Below, one piece after another: positions 1-5,188 of a DNA stretch of 6,896 nucleotides. The DNA comes from Gallionellaceae bacterium UBA5126 (GTDB taxonomy: Bacteria; Pseudomonadota; Gammaproteobacteria; Burkholderiales; Gallionellaceae): assembly GCA_002414205.1 (NCBI GenBank), contig DHYQ01000020.1, forward strand, positions 1 to 6,896, written 5' to 3'. Position 1 is the stretch's first letter; each line of letters begins with the position of its first letter. Both the position numbers and the translations under genes were made by a program. The notes under the pieces were generated by a model. It saw only the letters and a program-made list of their open reading frames with translations, did no database searches and was not told the origin of the DNA.

Positions 1-794
1 ATGATGGAGGTGCTGTTGTTGAATTCCCAGCCGCCTTGTAGAAAGACGCGGTTCCAACTGCGTGATTTGGGTAGCGCCTGGCCATTGGATTGGTGGTTGA
101 TGCCGACATTGACGACCTTCAGGCCATTTTCTTTGCCGGTACCAAAGCTGGCAATCAACTCCGGCTCATAATTGGTTTCACGGAATGGCGAAGAATTGCG
201 GGTGTTAAACACCTGCCAGTGCGATTGCTGGGTATAAGCGCCCCACAGGCGGAAGGTCTGGAAGCCAAGAAAGTCGATTTGCGCTTGGTCGGTCAAATCC
301 GCTTTCAGGCTAATCAGGAACTTGGCCTCCAGCGCGTCCAGGTCCATGGGGGCGGCGGTATGGCCGGCGCTGGGTGTGCTGGGGATGGTGTTGGTATTGG
401 TGCTTTTGCGCACAATGATGTAGTTCTGCCGGTGTGGATGCAGTCGTGCCAGATTGCTGTCATCGGGACTGACTTTGTCATCCAGGTTCCACACGCGGGT
501 CAGGTAAGTGCGATCGACGGGAAAAACGGTGCGGGCGTAATCCGGGGCGTTGGGTGTGCTGTCAATGGCGGGCAAGGGGCTGGCGGGCGCGACGACGATA
601 TTCGGCGCGCGGTCGGCATGCGCTGCCTGGTCATAACATTGCAGTCGCGCTGCATCCTGTTGCGGATATTGTTGGGCACAACGCACAAACGCATCGCTAT
701 CCGCATGCACCCAAGGGCTGAGCAGGCAGCCGAAGGTCATTGGAAGCAGGCGAAGTTGTTTCATGTTGAGGTGGGTGCGGGAAAAGGTCGGCAT
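1..794 (-). CDS. pldA: Outer-membrane phospholipase A (OMPLA / phospholipase A1), N-terminal part, cut by the left window edge
   Basis: The visible 264 codons match the calcium-dependent outer-membrane phospholipase that hydrolyses phospholipids misplaced in the outer leaflet. Numbering from the ATG at 794, a signal peptide ends near Ala31 (VHA). The conserved strand RETNYEP lies at 205-211. The catalytic block GINHQSNG...SRSWNR gives His234, Ser236 and Asn248, with the same spacing as E. coli His142/Ser144/Asn156. Ser244 aligns with the calcium ligand Ser152. The remaining strands of the 12-strand barrel, roughly 100 residues, lie beyond the window. Start choice: the ATG at 794 has AGGA five bases upstream, whereas the internal ATG at 764 has no ribosome site but would give a shorter, more ordinary signal peptide. 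Between the signal and the barrel is an extra segment of about 90 residues with Cys39 and Cys53 (CAQQ...LQCYD), absent from E. coli PldA. Family assignment is very secure; the start is not. Confidence 0.95.
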   Translation of the reverse strand, partial: MPTFSRTHLNMKQLRLLPMTFGCLLSPWVHADSDAFVRCAQQYPQQDAARLQCYDQAAHADRAPNIVVAPASPLPAIDSTPNAPDYARTVFPVDRTYLTRVWNLDDKVSPDDSNLARLHPHRQNYIIVRKSTNTNTIPSTPSAGHTAAPMDLDALEAKFLISLKADLTDQAQIDFLGFQTFRLWGAYTQQSHWQVFNTRNSSPFRETNYEPELIASFGTGKENGLKVVNVGINHQSNGQALPKSRSWNRVFLQGGWEFNNSTSI

Positions 795-844
795 TTTAAT
801 CCTAAATTTCCCCCGTCGCCTATTTCGCTGCAAAGTCACGCGGA

Positions 845-850
845 TATAAT
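845..850 (+). promoter_or_regulatory. Candidate -10 element (TATAAT) for bepA
   Basis: A perfect sigma70 -10 hexamer lies 29 bases before the bepA start codon, in the 85-bp gap shared with divergent pldA, and is followed by a GC-rich stretch. No good -35 hexamer is visible 16-18 bases upstream (the best is TTTCGC-like). Transcription would start near 857, giving a short leader with no recognisable Shine-Dalgarno sequence. I could not pick out a convincing pldA promoter on the other strand. Confidence 0.5.
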
Positions 851-879
851 GCCGCACTTTTTTATTTCGGCCCTTTGCC

Positions 880-2301
880 ATGCAAAAACTGCTGCTGTGC
901 CTGTTGCTGCTTGTCACCCCGTTGGCGCTGGGAGAGGGCATTCCCGATTTGGGCGATGTGTCACAGAACACCTTGAGCCCGTTTCAGGAGCGGCAAATCG
1001 GTTTGCAGAGCATGTTGCAAATCCGCGCCAGCAAACAATTTTATGACGACCCGGAAGTCAATGATTATCTCAATCGCATCGGCAACCGTCTGGTAGAAAA
1101 AAGCCCGGAACCGTCGCAGTCGTTTGAATTTTTTGCCGTGAATGACAGCAGTATCAACGCCTTCGCCATTCCCGGTGGCTACATTGGCGTCAACACCGGC
1201 CTGCTGTTGCTAACGCAAAGTGAATCCGAATTGGCCTCGGTGCTGGGGCATGAAATTGCCCACGTCACCCAGCATCACTATGCACGCCTGTTGAATGCGA
1301 CCAGCGGCGACAGCTTGGCGGTGATGGCGGCCATGGCCGTGGCGATTCTGGCGGCGCGCAGCAATCCGCAGGCAGCGCAAGCCACCGCCGCCACCGCCCA
1401 GGCTTCGGCGCTGCAAAAACAACTGGATTTCACGCGTTTGCACGAACAGGAAGCTGACCGCATTGGCGTCGACATCCTGCAACACAGTGGTTACAGCGTG
1501 CACGACATGCCACAGTTTCTGGAGCGCATGCAGCATTCCACGCGCGTACTGGAGGGCAGTGCGCCCAATTATCTGCGCACCCACCCGATTACCAGCAGCC
1601 GGATTGCCGATATTCAAAACCGCGTGGACAAACTGCCGTATCAACTCATTCCCGATAGTCTGGATTTTCAGTGGGTGCGGGCACGTCTGCTGGTAGGGCA
1701 GAAAAATGTCAACGATGCCGTGGCGTATTTTGACCATGCCCTGTACGGCGCACAAAAATTCGGCAGTGCGGCAGTGCAGCGTTATGGCTTGGTGCTGGCC
1801 TTGTTGCGCAGCCGTGATGTCGCGCGGGCCAGCCGCGAAATGGCCTTGTTGCAAAAGGAAGTGCCGCATCATCCCATGATCGCCGCGCTGGCCGGGCGGG
1901 TGTTGCGTGCCGGTACCAACAATGCGGCGGCGCTGGCTTTTTATCGCAGCGCGCTGGACGAATTCCCGCAATACCGCGCGCTGGTGTACGACGATGCCGA
2001 GTTGTTGTTGCAGCACAATCAGGCGCTTGAATCGACCAAGCTGGTGGCTGATCAGATTACGCGCTACCCCACCGATGCGCGTTTGTACACTTTGCAGGCG
2101 CGTGCCTATGCCCAGTTGAACAAGCCGCTGGAACAACACCAGGCCCAAGCCTATGCCTTCTACAGCCAAGGCAACCTGCGCTCGGCTATTCAGCAACTGG
2201 AGCTGGCGCGTGAGGCAGGAGGGAATTTTCAGCAGATGTCGGTGATCGAGTCTGATTTGCGTGAATTGCGCGAGTATCTGGCGGTGCAACCGAAAAAATA
2301 A
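880..2301 (+). CDS. bepA: BepA-like periplasmic M48 zinc metalloprotease/chaperone with TPR tail
   Basis: The 473-residue protein matches BepA (YfgC, 487 residues in E. coli). BepA assists LptD and other outer-membrane protein assembly at the BAM complex and degrades stalled substrates. A signal peptide spans residues 1-18, with likely cleavage after ALG. The zinc motif HEIAH gives His124, Glu125 and His128. The downstream ligand is Glu191 in EQEADRIG. His235 in the RTHP motif matches the regulatory His246 of E. coli BepA. Residues 144-180 are Ala-rich and fit the helical segment near the active site. Residues from about 265 to the end are helical repeats of TPR character, ending in the family-typical block around AQAYAFYSQGNLRSAIQQL. 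Cys7 is too early for a lipobox, so I read this as a soluble periplasmic protein. No Shine-Dalgarno sequence is evident before the ATG at 880, but the signal peptide starts there. The divergent neighbour pldA is also an envelope gene. Confidence 0.93.
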   Translation: MQKLLLCLLLLVTPLALGEGIPDLGDVSQNTLSPFQERQIGLQSMLQIRASKQFYDDPEVNDYLNRIGNRLVEKSPEPSQSFEFFAVNDSSINAFAIPGGYIGVNTGLLLLTQSESELASVLGHEIAHVTQHHYARLLNATSGDSLAVMAAMAVAILAARSNPQAAQATAATAQASALQKQLDFTRLHEQEADRIGVDILQHSGYSVHDMPQFLERMQHSTRVLEGSAPNYLRTHPITSSRIADIQNRVDKLPYQLIPDSLDFQWVRARLLVGQKNVNDAVAYFDHALYGAQKFGSAAVQRYGLVLALLRSRDVARASREMALLQKEVPHHPMIAALAGRVLRAGTNNAAALAFYRSALDEFPQYRALVYDDAELLLQHNQALESTKLVADQITRYPTDARLYTLQARAYAQLNKPLEQHQAQAYAFYSQGNLRSAIQQLELAREAGGNFQQMSVIESDLRELREYLAVQPKK

Positions 2302-2313
2302 CGCGGGCTTCAA

Positions 2314-2322
2314 TGCTAAAAT
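2314..2322 (+). promoter_or_regulatory. Possible extended -10 promoter for cyaY, overlapping the bepA terminator
   Basis: TGC followed by TAAAAT (2317-2322) fits an extended -10 element, which can work without a -35 box; none is visible. Transcription would start near 2329, at the tip of the left arm of the terminator hairpin, leaving a leader of roughly 38 bases for cyaY. This is inferred from a short motif only. Confidence 0.35.
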
Positions 2323-2352
2323 CGCGCCCCCGCGTTTGGGCGCGATTTTTTT
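2318..2352 (+). terminator. Rho-independent terminator after bepA
   Basis: A perfect 12-bp stem pairs 2318-2329 with 2338-2349 around an 8-base loop. The T run occupies 2346-2352, so part of it pairs in the stem. It begins 17 bases after the bepA stop. Because the left arm starts with AAAA, some activity on the other strand is possible, but no minus-strand gene arrives here. Confidence 0.85.
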
Positions 2353-2366
2353 GAGCGGTGTGAATT

Positions 2367-2654
2367 ATGAGCGATTTTGACTTTAACCAACGCGCCGAGG
2401 CGGCGTTGGCGCAAATCGAGGCGTTGCTGGTGCAGCGCGATGACGATGTGGATTTTTTGCGTAGTGGCAATGTGTTGGAAATCGAGCTGGAAAGCGGGGC
2501 GAAAATCATCGTCAACCGCCACGATGCCAATCAGGAAATCTGGCTGGCCGCGCCCAGCGGCGGTTTTCATTACGCCTGGCGCGACGGGCAGTGGTTGAGC
2601 CAGCGCGACGGCAGCGAATTGTTTGCCCGTCTGGCCGAATTGCTGGACGCTTAA
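2367..2654 (+). CDS. cyaY: CyaY, bacterial frataxin
   Basis: The 95-residue protein is a bacterial frataxin, which binds iron and modulates the IscS cysteine desulfurase during Fe-S cluster assembly in the cytosol. An N-terminal helix ([16 protein letters not shown]) is followed by an acidic patch, DDDVDF, that fits the family's iron-binding ridge. The family core comes next: [19 protein letters not shown], then the WLA and GGFHYAW blocks, which align with E. coli GSKIIINRQ...VWLATKQGGYHFDL. A C-terminal helix ([10 protein letters not shown]) closes the fold. E. coli CyaY is 106 residues, so this one is slightly short at the C-terminus but complete. The start at 2367 has only a weak GAGCGG ribosome site. 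cyaY sits 62 bases before cysS and just past the bepA terminator, so it may be transcribed with cysS. A cysteine-tRNA synthetase beside a partner of cysteine desulfurase is suggestive, but could be chance. Confidence 0.93.
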   Translation: MSDFDFNQRAEAALAQIEALLVQRDDDVDFLRSGNVLEIELESGAKIIVNRHDANQEIWLAAPSGGFHYAWRDGQWLSQRDGSELFARLAELLDA

Positions 2655-2667
2655 TTTTTACCCGTAG

Positions 2668-2701
2668 GGTGCGCCACGCGCACCAAGGCGCAAACCGCGC
2701 C
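2668..2701. repeat. Short palindromic intergenic repeat with second hairpin, before cysS
   Basis: A perfect 7-bp inverted repeat, GGTGCGC/GCGCACC (2668-2674 with 2678-2684, loop CAC), is followed by a second stem, GGCGC/GCGCC (2687-2691 with 2697-2701). The first element, preceded by GTAG, resembles a short palindrome that recurs between genes in many proteobacteria. There is no T run, so it does not look like a terminator. It ends just before the cysS ribosome site (AAGGA at 2705-2709). Confidence 0.55.
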
Positions 2702-2716
2702 CACAAGGATTTGAAT

Positions 2717-4087
2717 ATGCTGAAAATTTATAACACCCTGAGCCGCGACAAGCAGCTTTTTGTGCCGCTGCAACCCAACAAGGTCGGCATGTATGTCTGC
2801 GGCATGACCGTGTATGACTTTTGCCACCTCGGCCATGCGCGGGTGATGGTGGTGTTCGACATGGTGTATCGCTGGTTCAAGGCCTCCGGCTACGACATCA
2901 CCTACGTGCGCAACATTACCGACATCGACGACAAAATTATCAAGCGGGCGGCGGAAAACGGCGAGTCGATTCATGCCCTGACCCAGCGCTTTATCGACGC
3001 CATGCACCAGGATGCCGACGCGCTGGGCGTGCTGCGCCCCGATCACGAACCGCGTGCCACGCAGTACATCCCGGCCATGCTGGACATGATTGCCAAGCTG
3101 GAAAGCCACGGACTGGCCTATCAGGCCAACGACGGCGATGTGAACTATGCTGTGCGCAAATTCGACGGCTACGGCAAATTGTCCGGCAAGTCGCTGGAAG
3201 ATTTGCGCGCCGGGGAGCGGGTGCAAGTCGCCGACGGCAAGCATGATCCATTGGATTTTGTGCTGTGGAAATCGGCCAAGGACAGCGAAGCGGACGAGGT
3301 GAAATGGGATTCCGCTTGGGGCAAGGGTCGCCCTGGCTGGCACATTGAATGCTCGGCTATGGGCACGAGTTTGCTGGGGCAGCGCTTTGACATTCACGGC
3401 GGCGGCGCGGATTTGCAATTCCCGCACCACGAAAACGAAATCGCCCAAAGCGAGGGCGCGCACCAGTGCCAATACGTCAACTATTGGATGCACAACGGTT
3501 TTATCAACGTCGATAGCGAAAAAATGTCCAAATCGCTGGGCAATTTCTTCACCATCCGCGACGTGCTGCAACAATACGATGCCGAAGTGGTGCGCTTCTT
3601 CATCTTGCGCGCCCACTATCGCAGTCCGTTGAATTACTCCGACGTGCATCTGAATGATGCCAAGGGCGCGCTGACCCGCTTGTACACCGCGCTGAAAAAT
3701 CATCCGGCCAGTGATGCGGCGGTGGATTGGAACACGCCTTACGGCCAACGCTTCCGCGCCGCCATGGATGATGATTTCAACAGTGCCGAAGCCATTGCCG
3801 TGCTGTTTGAAATGGCCAACGAATTGAACCGCCAGCCGGATGCCGCGCTGGCCGGGCAATTCAAGGCACTGGCCGGGGTAATCGGCCTGCTGCAACGCGA
3901 GCCGCAAGCCTTTTTGCAAGGCGGTAGCGCAGACGATGCCGCCGACATCGAAGCGCAAATCGCCGCCCGTGCCGCCGCCAAAAAAGCCAAAAACTTCGCC
4001 GAAGCCGACCGTATCCGCAAAGCCTTGCTGGAAGCGGGCATCGTGTTGGAAGATACGCCGCAAGGCACCTTGTGGCGTAAAGCCTGA
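2717..4087 (+). CDS. cysS: Cysteinyl-tRNA synthetase
   Basis: The 456-residue class I aminoacyl-tRNA synthetase attaches cysteine to tRNA-Cys in the cytosol. E. coli CysS is 461 residues. The HIGH-type motif is HLGH at residues 37-40 and the KMSKS motif is at 269-273. The catalytic zinc ligands are all present: Cys28, Cys212, His237 and Glu241, matching E. coli Cys28, Cys209, His234 and Glu238. Other family blocks include [12 protein letters not shown] (63-74) and [18 protein letters not shown]. The C-terminal part carries the helical DALR/anticodon-binding region and a lysine- and alanine-rich helix before the end, [12 protein letters not shown]. The frame is open upstream to an ATG at 2591, but that would overlap cyaY and add unconserved residues. 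The ATG at 2717 has AAGGA seven bases upstream and begins with the family-typical [10 protein letters not shown]. All key residues are intact. Confidence 0.98.
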   Translation: MLKIYNTLSRDKQLFVPLQPNKVGMYVCGMTVYDFCHLGHARVMVVFDMVYRWFKASGYDITYVRNITDIDDKIIKRAAENGESIHALTQRFIDAMHQDADALGVLRPDHEPRATQYIPAMLDMIAKLESHGLAYQANDGDVNYAVRKFDGYGKLSGKSLEDLRAGERVQVADGKHDPLDFVLWKSAKDSEADEVKWDSAWGKGRPGWHIECSAMGTSLLGQRFDIHGGGADLQFPHHENEIAQSEGAHQCQYVNYWMHNGFINVDSEKMSKSLGNFFTIRDVLQQYDAEVVRFFILRAHYRSPLNYSDVHLNDAKGALTRLYTALKNHPASDAAVDWNTPYGQRFRAAMDDDFNSAEAIAVLFEMANELNRQPDAALAGQFKALAGVIGLLQREPQAFLQGGSADDAADIEAQIAARAAAKKAKNFAEADRIRKALLEAGIVLEDTPQGTLWRKA

Positions 4088-4101
4088 CGCGTTTGGCGCG
4101 C

Positions 4102-4129
4102 AAAAAAAGGGAGCGTTAATCGCTCCCTT
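4102..4129. terminator. Intrinsic terminator shared by convergent transcripts, stronger on the minus strand
   Basis: A perfect 9-bp stem, AAGGGAGCG/CGCTCCCTT (4107-4115 with 4121-4129), has the loop TTAAT. Seven A bases at 4102-4108 become a T7 tract for transcripts read on the minus strand from the gene at 4254-4631. For cysS, on the plus strand, the 3' tail is only TTGTTCATT, so termination in that direction should be weaker. It lies 19 bases after the cysS stop. Confidence 0.8.
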
Positions 4130-4170
4130 GTTCATTACCACCTGATGACCGGAGGTAATCCTGATTCCAT

Positions 4171-4233
4171 CCGTTCGCCCTGAGCTTGTCGAAGGGCTCG
4201 CCCTTCATGGTTCGACAAGCTCACCACGAACGG
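4171..4233. repeat. 63-base REP-like inverted repeat (TGAGCTTGTCGAA family)
   Basis: The arms are CCGTTCG-CCC-TGAGCTTGTCGAA (4171-4193) and its complement TTCGACAAGCTCA-CCA-CGAACGG (4211-4233). They give 13 plus 7 paired bases with one 3-base internal mismatch. The 17-base loop can form its own small stem: AAGGGC (4192-4197) with GCCCTT (4200-4205). I recognise this as a widespread bacterial intergenic palindrome found in many copies per genome in several proteobacteria; that is memory, not a search. It lies in the 3' region shared by cysS and the minus-strand gene. Confidence 0.8.
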
Positions 4234-4253
4234 CGGGTTAAGTCCGTGTTTTC

Positions 4254-4631
4254 CTAGTGTTTCTTGGGTCGTCCAGTCGGCACGGCTTCTACCTTGCTCA
4301 CCGCCAACAGCAGCTCTTCGGCGCTCAGGCTGGCCAGTGCCCGCACCCCGGCGCGCAGCAACTCGCTTTTCTTCACATGCCGTCCGCCTTTCAGGCAGAC
4401 TTCCTTCAGTTCGCCCAGTTTGGCGTAATCGCTTTGCGGCATGGTGAAACTGTCGCGGATAACTTTGACTTTGGGTTCTTTTTTGGCCTTCTTGACCGGC
4501 TCTTCCAAGGTGGCGACTTCAACCACCGACACATCTGCTGGCGCGGCTACGGGTTCGCTGACAGGGGCTGCGACAGGTGCGCTTTTCGCGCGGCTGCGTC
4601 TGGCGGGATTTTTTTGGCTTTTCTCTTCCAT
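4254..4631 (-). CDS. Conserved-type hypothetical protein with ribbon-helix-helix-like core and basic Ala/Pro-rich tail
   Basis: I do not recognise a named function. The 125-residue protein has two parts. Residues 1-55 are low-complexity, rich in Lys, Arg, Ala, Pro and Val, and probably disordered, with basic ends (RRSRAKS, KKAKKEPK) around a neutral to acidic middle. Residues 56-101 have the layout of a ribbon-helix-helix DNA-binding fold: a short strand (VIRDSFTM, 57-64), a first helix (about 66-81), a GGRH turn and a second helix (KKSELLRAGVRALA, 87-100). A last short helix and a basic end (GRPKKH) follow. The start at 4631 has a GAGAG ribosome site. It is transcribed divergently from sixA-ppk2, and the gap between them carries two palindromes, which would suit a small autoregulator. 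The basic tails could instead indicate a nucleoid-associated protein. No transmembrane segment or signal peptide is visible. The gene is likely real: it has a ribosome site, a plausible promoter and a downstream terminator, and its composition is not that of a shadow frame. Confidence 0.8.
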   Translation of the reverse strand: MEEKSQKNPARRSRAKSAPVAAPVSEPVAAPADVSVVEVATLEEPVKKAKKEPKVKVIRDSFTMPQSDYAKLGELKEVCLKGGRHVKKSELLRAGVRALASLSAEELLLAVSKVEAVPTGRPKKH

Positions 4632-4640
4632 TTTGTTTAC

Positions 4641-4665
4641 TCTCTCAAAAGTGATGCTTGAGAGA
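4641..4665. promoter_or_regulatory. Inverted repeat, candidate operator between the RHH-like gene and sixA
   Basis: Perfect 8-base arms TCTCTCAA (4641-4648) and TTGAGAGA (4658-4665) are separated by 9 bases. The right arm contains TTGAGA, the best candidate -35 box for sixA. The left arm lies over the ribosome site of the minus-strand gene, so it could act on DNA as an operator or in that gene's mRNA as a hairpin over the ribosome site. Confidence 0.45.
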
Positions 4666-4686
4666 ACAGTATATACGGTATATTTT
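4658..4686 (+). promoter_or_regulatory. Candidate sigma70 promoter for sixA-ppk2
   Basis: TTGAGA (4658-4663, five of six to consensus) is followed after 17 bases by TATTTT (4681-4686), or after 15 bases by TATATT (4679-4684). Transcription would begin about 25 bases before the sixA start codon. The region is much more AT-rich than the flanking genes. Confidence 0.45.
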
Positions 4687-4696
4687 GGCGATGGAA
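4668..4696 (-). promoter_or_regulatory. Candidate promoter for the RHH-like gene
   Basis: Read on the minus strand, TATACT (4673-4668) is a good -10 element. A poor -35, TTCCAT (4696-4691), is 17 bases upstream. Transcription would start near 4661, giving a leader of about 30 bases. It overlaps the sixA promoter on the opposite strand. Confidence 0.4.
4669..4683. promoter_or_regulatory. AT-rich palindrome, second candidate operator over both promoters
   Basis: ATATAC-G-GTATAT (4671-4683) is a perfect inverted repeat around one central base, and GTATATAC (4669-4676) is itself palindromic. GTATAT also occurs as a direct repeat nine bases apart (4669 and 4678). The site covers the candidate -10 elements of both divergent genes, so a bound protein could control both. 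Confidence 0.4.
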
Positions 4697-4718
4697 TTGT
4701 AATATTTGGAGAGGAATC

Positions 4719-5171
4719 ATGGATTTGATTTTATGGCGACATGCGGATGCGGCAGAAGGCTTTCCCGATCATGGGCGTGAGTTAACCCCCAAGGGGCAGC
4801 GTCAGGCAGAAAAAATGGCGGCGTTTCTCAAGGCGCATCTGCCCGCAGATGCCCGAATTTTGGCCAGTCCCAGTGTGCGTACCCGGCAGACCGTGCGCCA
4901 TTTGACGGAAAATTTCACCATTGCGCCGACGCTTGCGCCGGGCGCGGATGTGAATGCGGTGTTGCAAGCGGCCCGTTGGCCAGAGGAAGGCGGCACGGTG
5001 TTGATTGTGGGGCATCAACCGACGCTGGGCATGGTGGCCGGGCATTTGATGGGGCTGGATTATGCCGCCTTGTCGGTGCGCAAAGGTTCGATTTGGTGGT
5101 TTACCCGGCGTGAGCGGGCCGGGGTGCAGCAAACCGTATTGCGCGTGGTGATGAGCGCGGATTTTTTGTGA
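4719..5171 (+). CDS. sixA: SixA-like phosphohistidine phosphatase
   Basis: The 150-residue protein is a small histidine phosphatase-superfamily enzyme of the SixA group. In E. coli SixA removes phosphate from phosphohistidine, reported on the ArcB HPt domain and on the nitrogen-PTS protein NPr. The catalytic motif is LWRHADA with Arg7 and His8. Arg54 in SPSVRTRQT and His99 in VGHQPTLG complete the phosphate pocket. The expected conserved segment RELTPKGQRQAEKMA lies between them. RHA replaces the more common RHG, as in many SixA relatives. It is cytosolic, with no signal peptide. A strong ribosome site, GGAGAGGA, lies at 4708-4715. The stop is 17 bases before the ppk2 start, so the two are probably one operon. 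The superfamily is certain. The SixA label rests on size and motif wording, and the real substrate here is unknown. Confidence 0.88.
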   Translation: MDLILWRHADAAEGFPDHGRELTPKGQRQAEKMAAFLKAHLPADARILASPSVRTRQTVRHLTENFTIAPTLAPGADVNAVLQAARWPEEGGTVLIVGHQPTLGMVAGHLMGLDYAALSVRKGSIWWFTRRERAGVQQTVLRVVMSADFL

Positions 5172-5188
5172 GTTTGAAGGAGCGGTAA

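Noticed and set aside
880..936. BepA as a lipoprotein, because of Cys7 in LLLCLLL
   Set aside because: A lipobox cysteine must follow the hydrophobic core. Cys7 lies inside it, and a normal cleavage site (ALG) follows.
90..1046. Long plus-strand open frame across the left end
   Set aside because: It is the opposite strand of pldA, whose catalytic motifs are unmistakable, and it runs on into bepA in another frame. Its protein looks like no known family.
1210..2313. Minus-strand 367-codon open frame over bepA
   Set aside because: It is antisense to a gene with full M48 motifs. Its His/Arg/Gln-rich composition is typical of the reverse strand of a GC-rich gene, and it has no recognisable domain.
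2591..2716. N-terminal extension of CysS by 42 residues
   Set aside because: It would overlap the end of cyaY and adds Arg-rich residues not found in the family. The ATG at 2717 has a ribosome site and the conserved MLKIYNTL start.
2651..4141. Minus-strand 496-codon open frame over cysS
   Set aside because: It is antisense to a complete CysS. The length comes from GC-rich codon bias; I see no ribosome site or family motif.
4661..4690. LexA (SOS) box in the ACAGTATATAC region
   Set aside because: A LexA site needs CTGT and ACAG eight bases apart. ACAG is present, but no CTGT lies at that distance on either strand.
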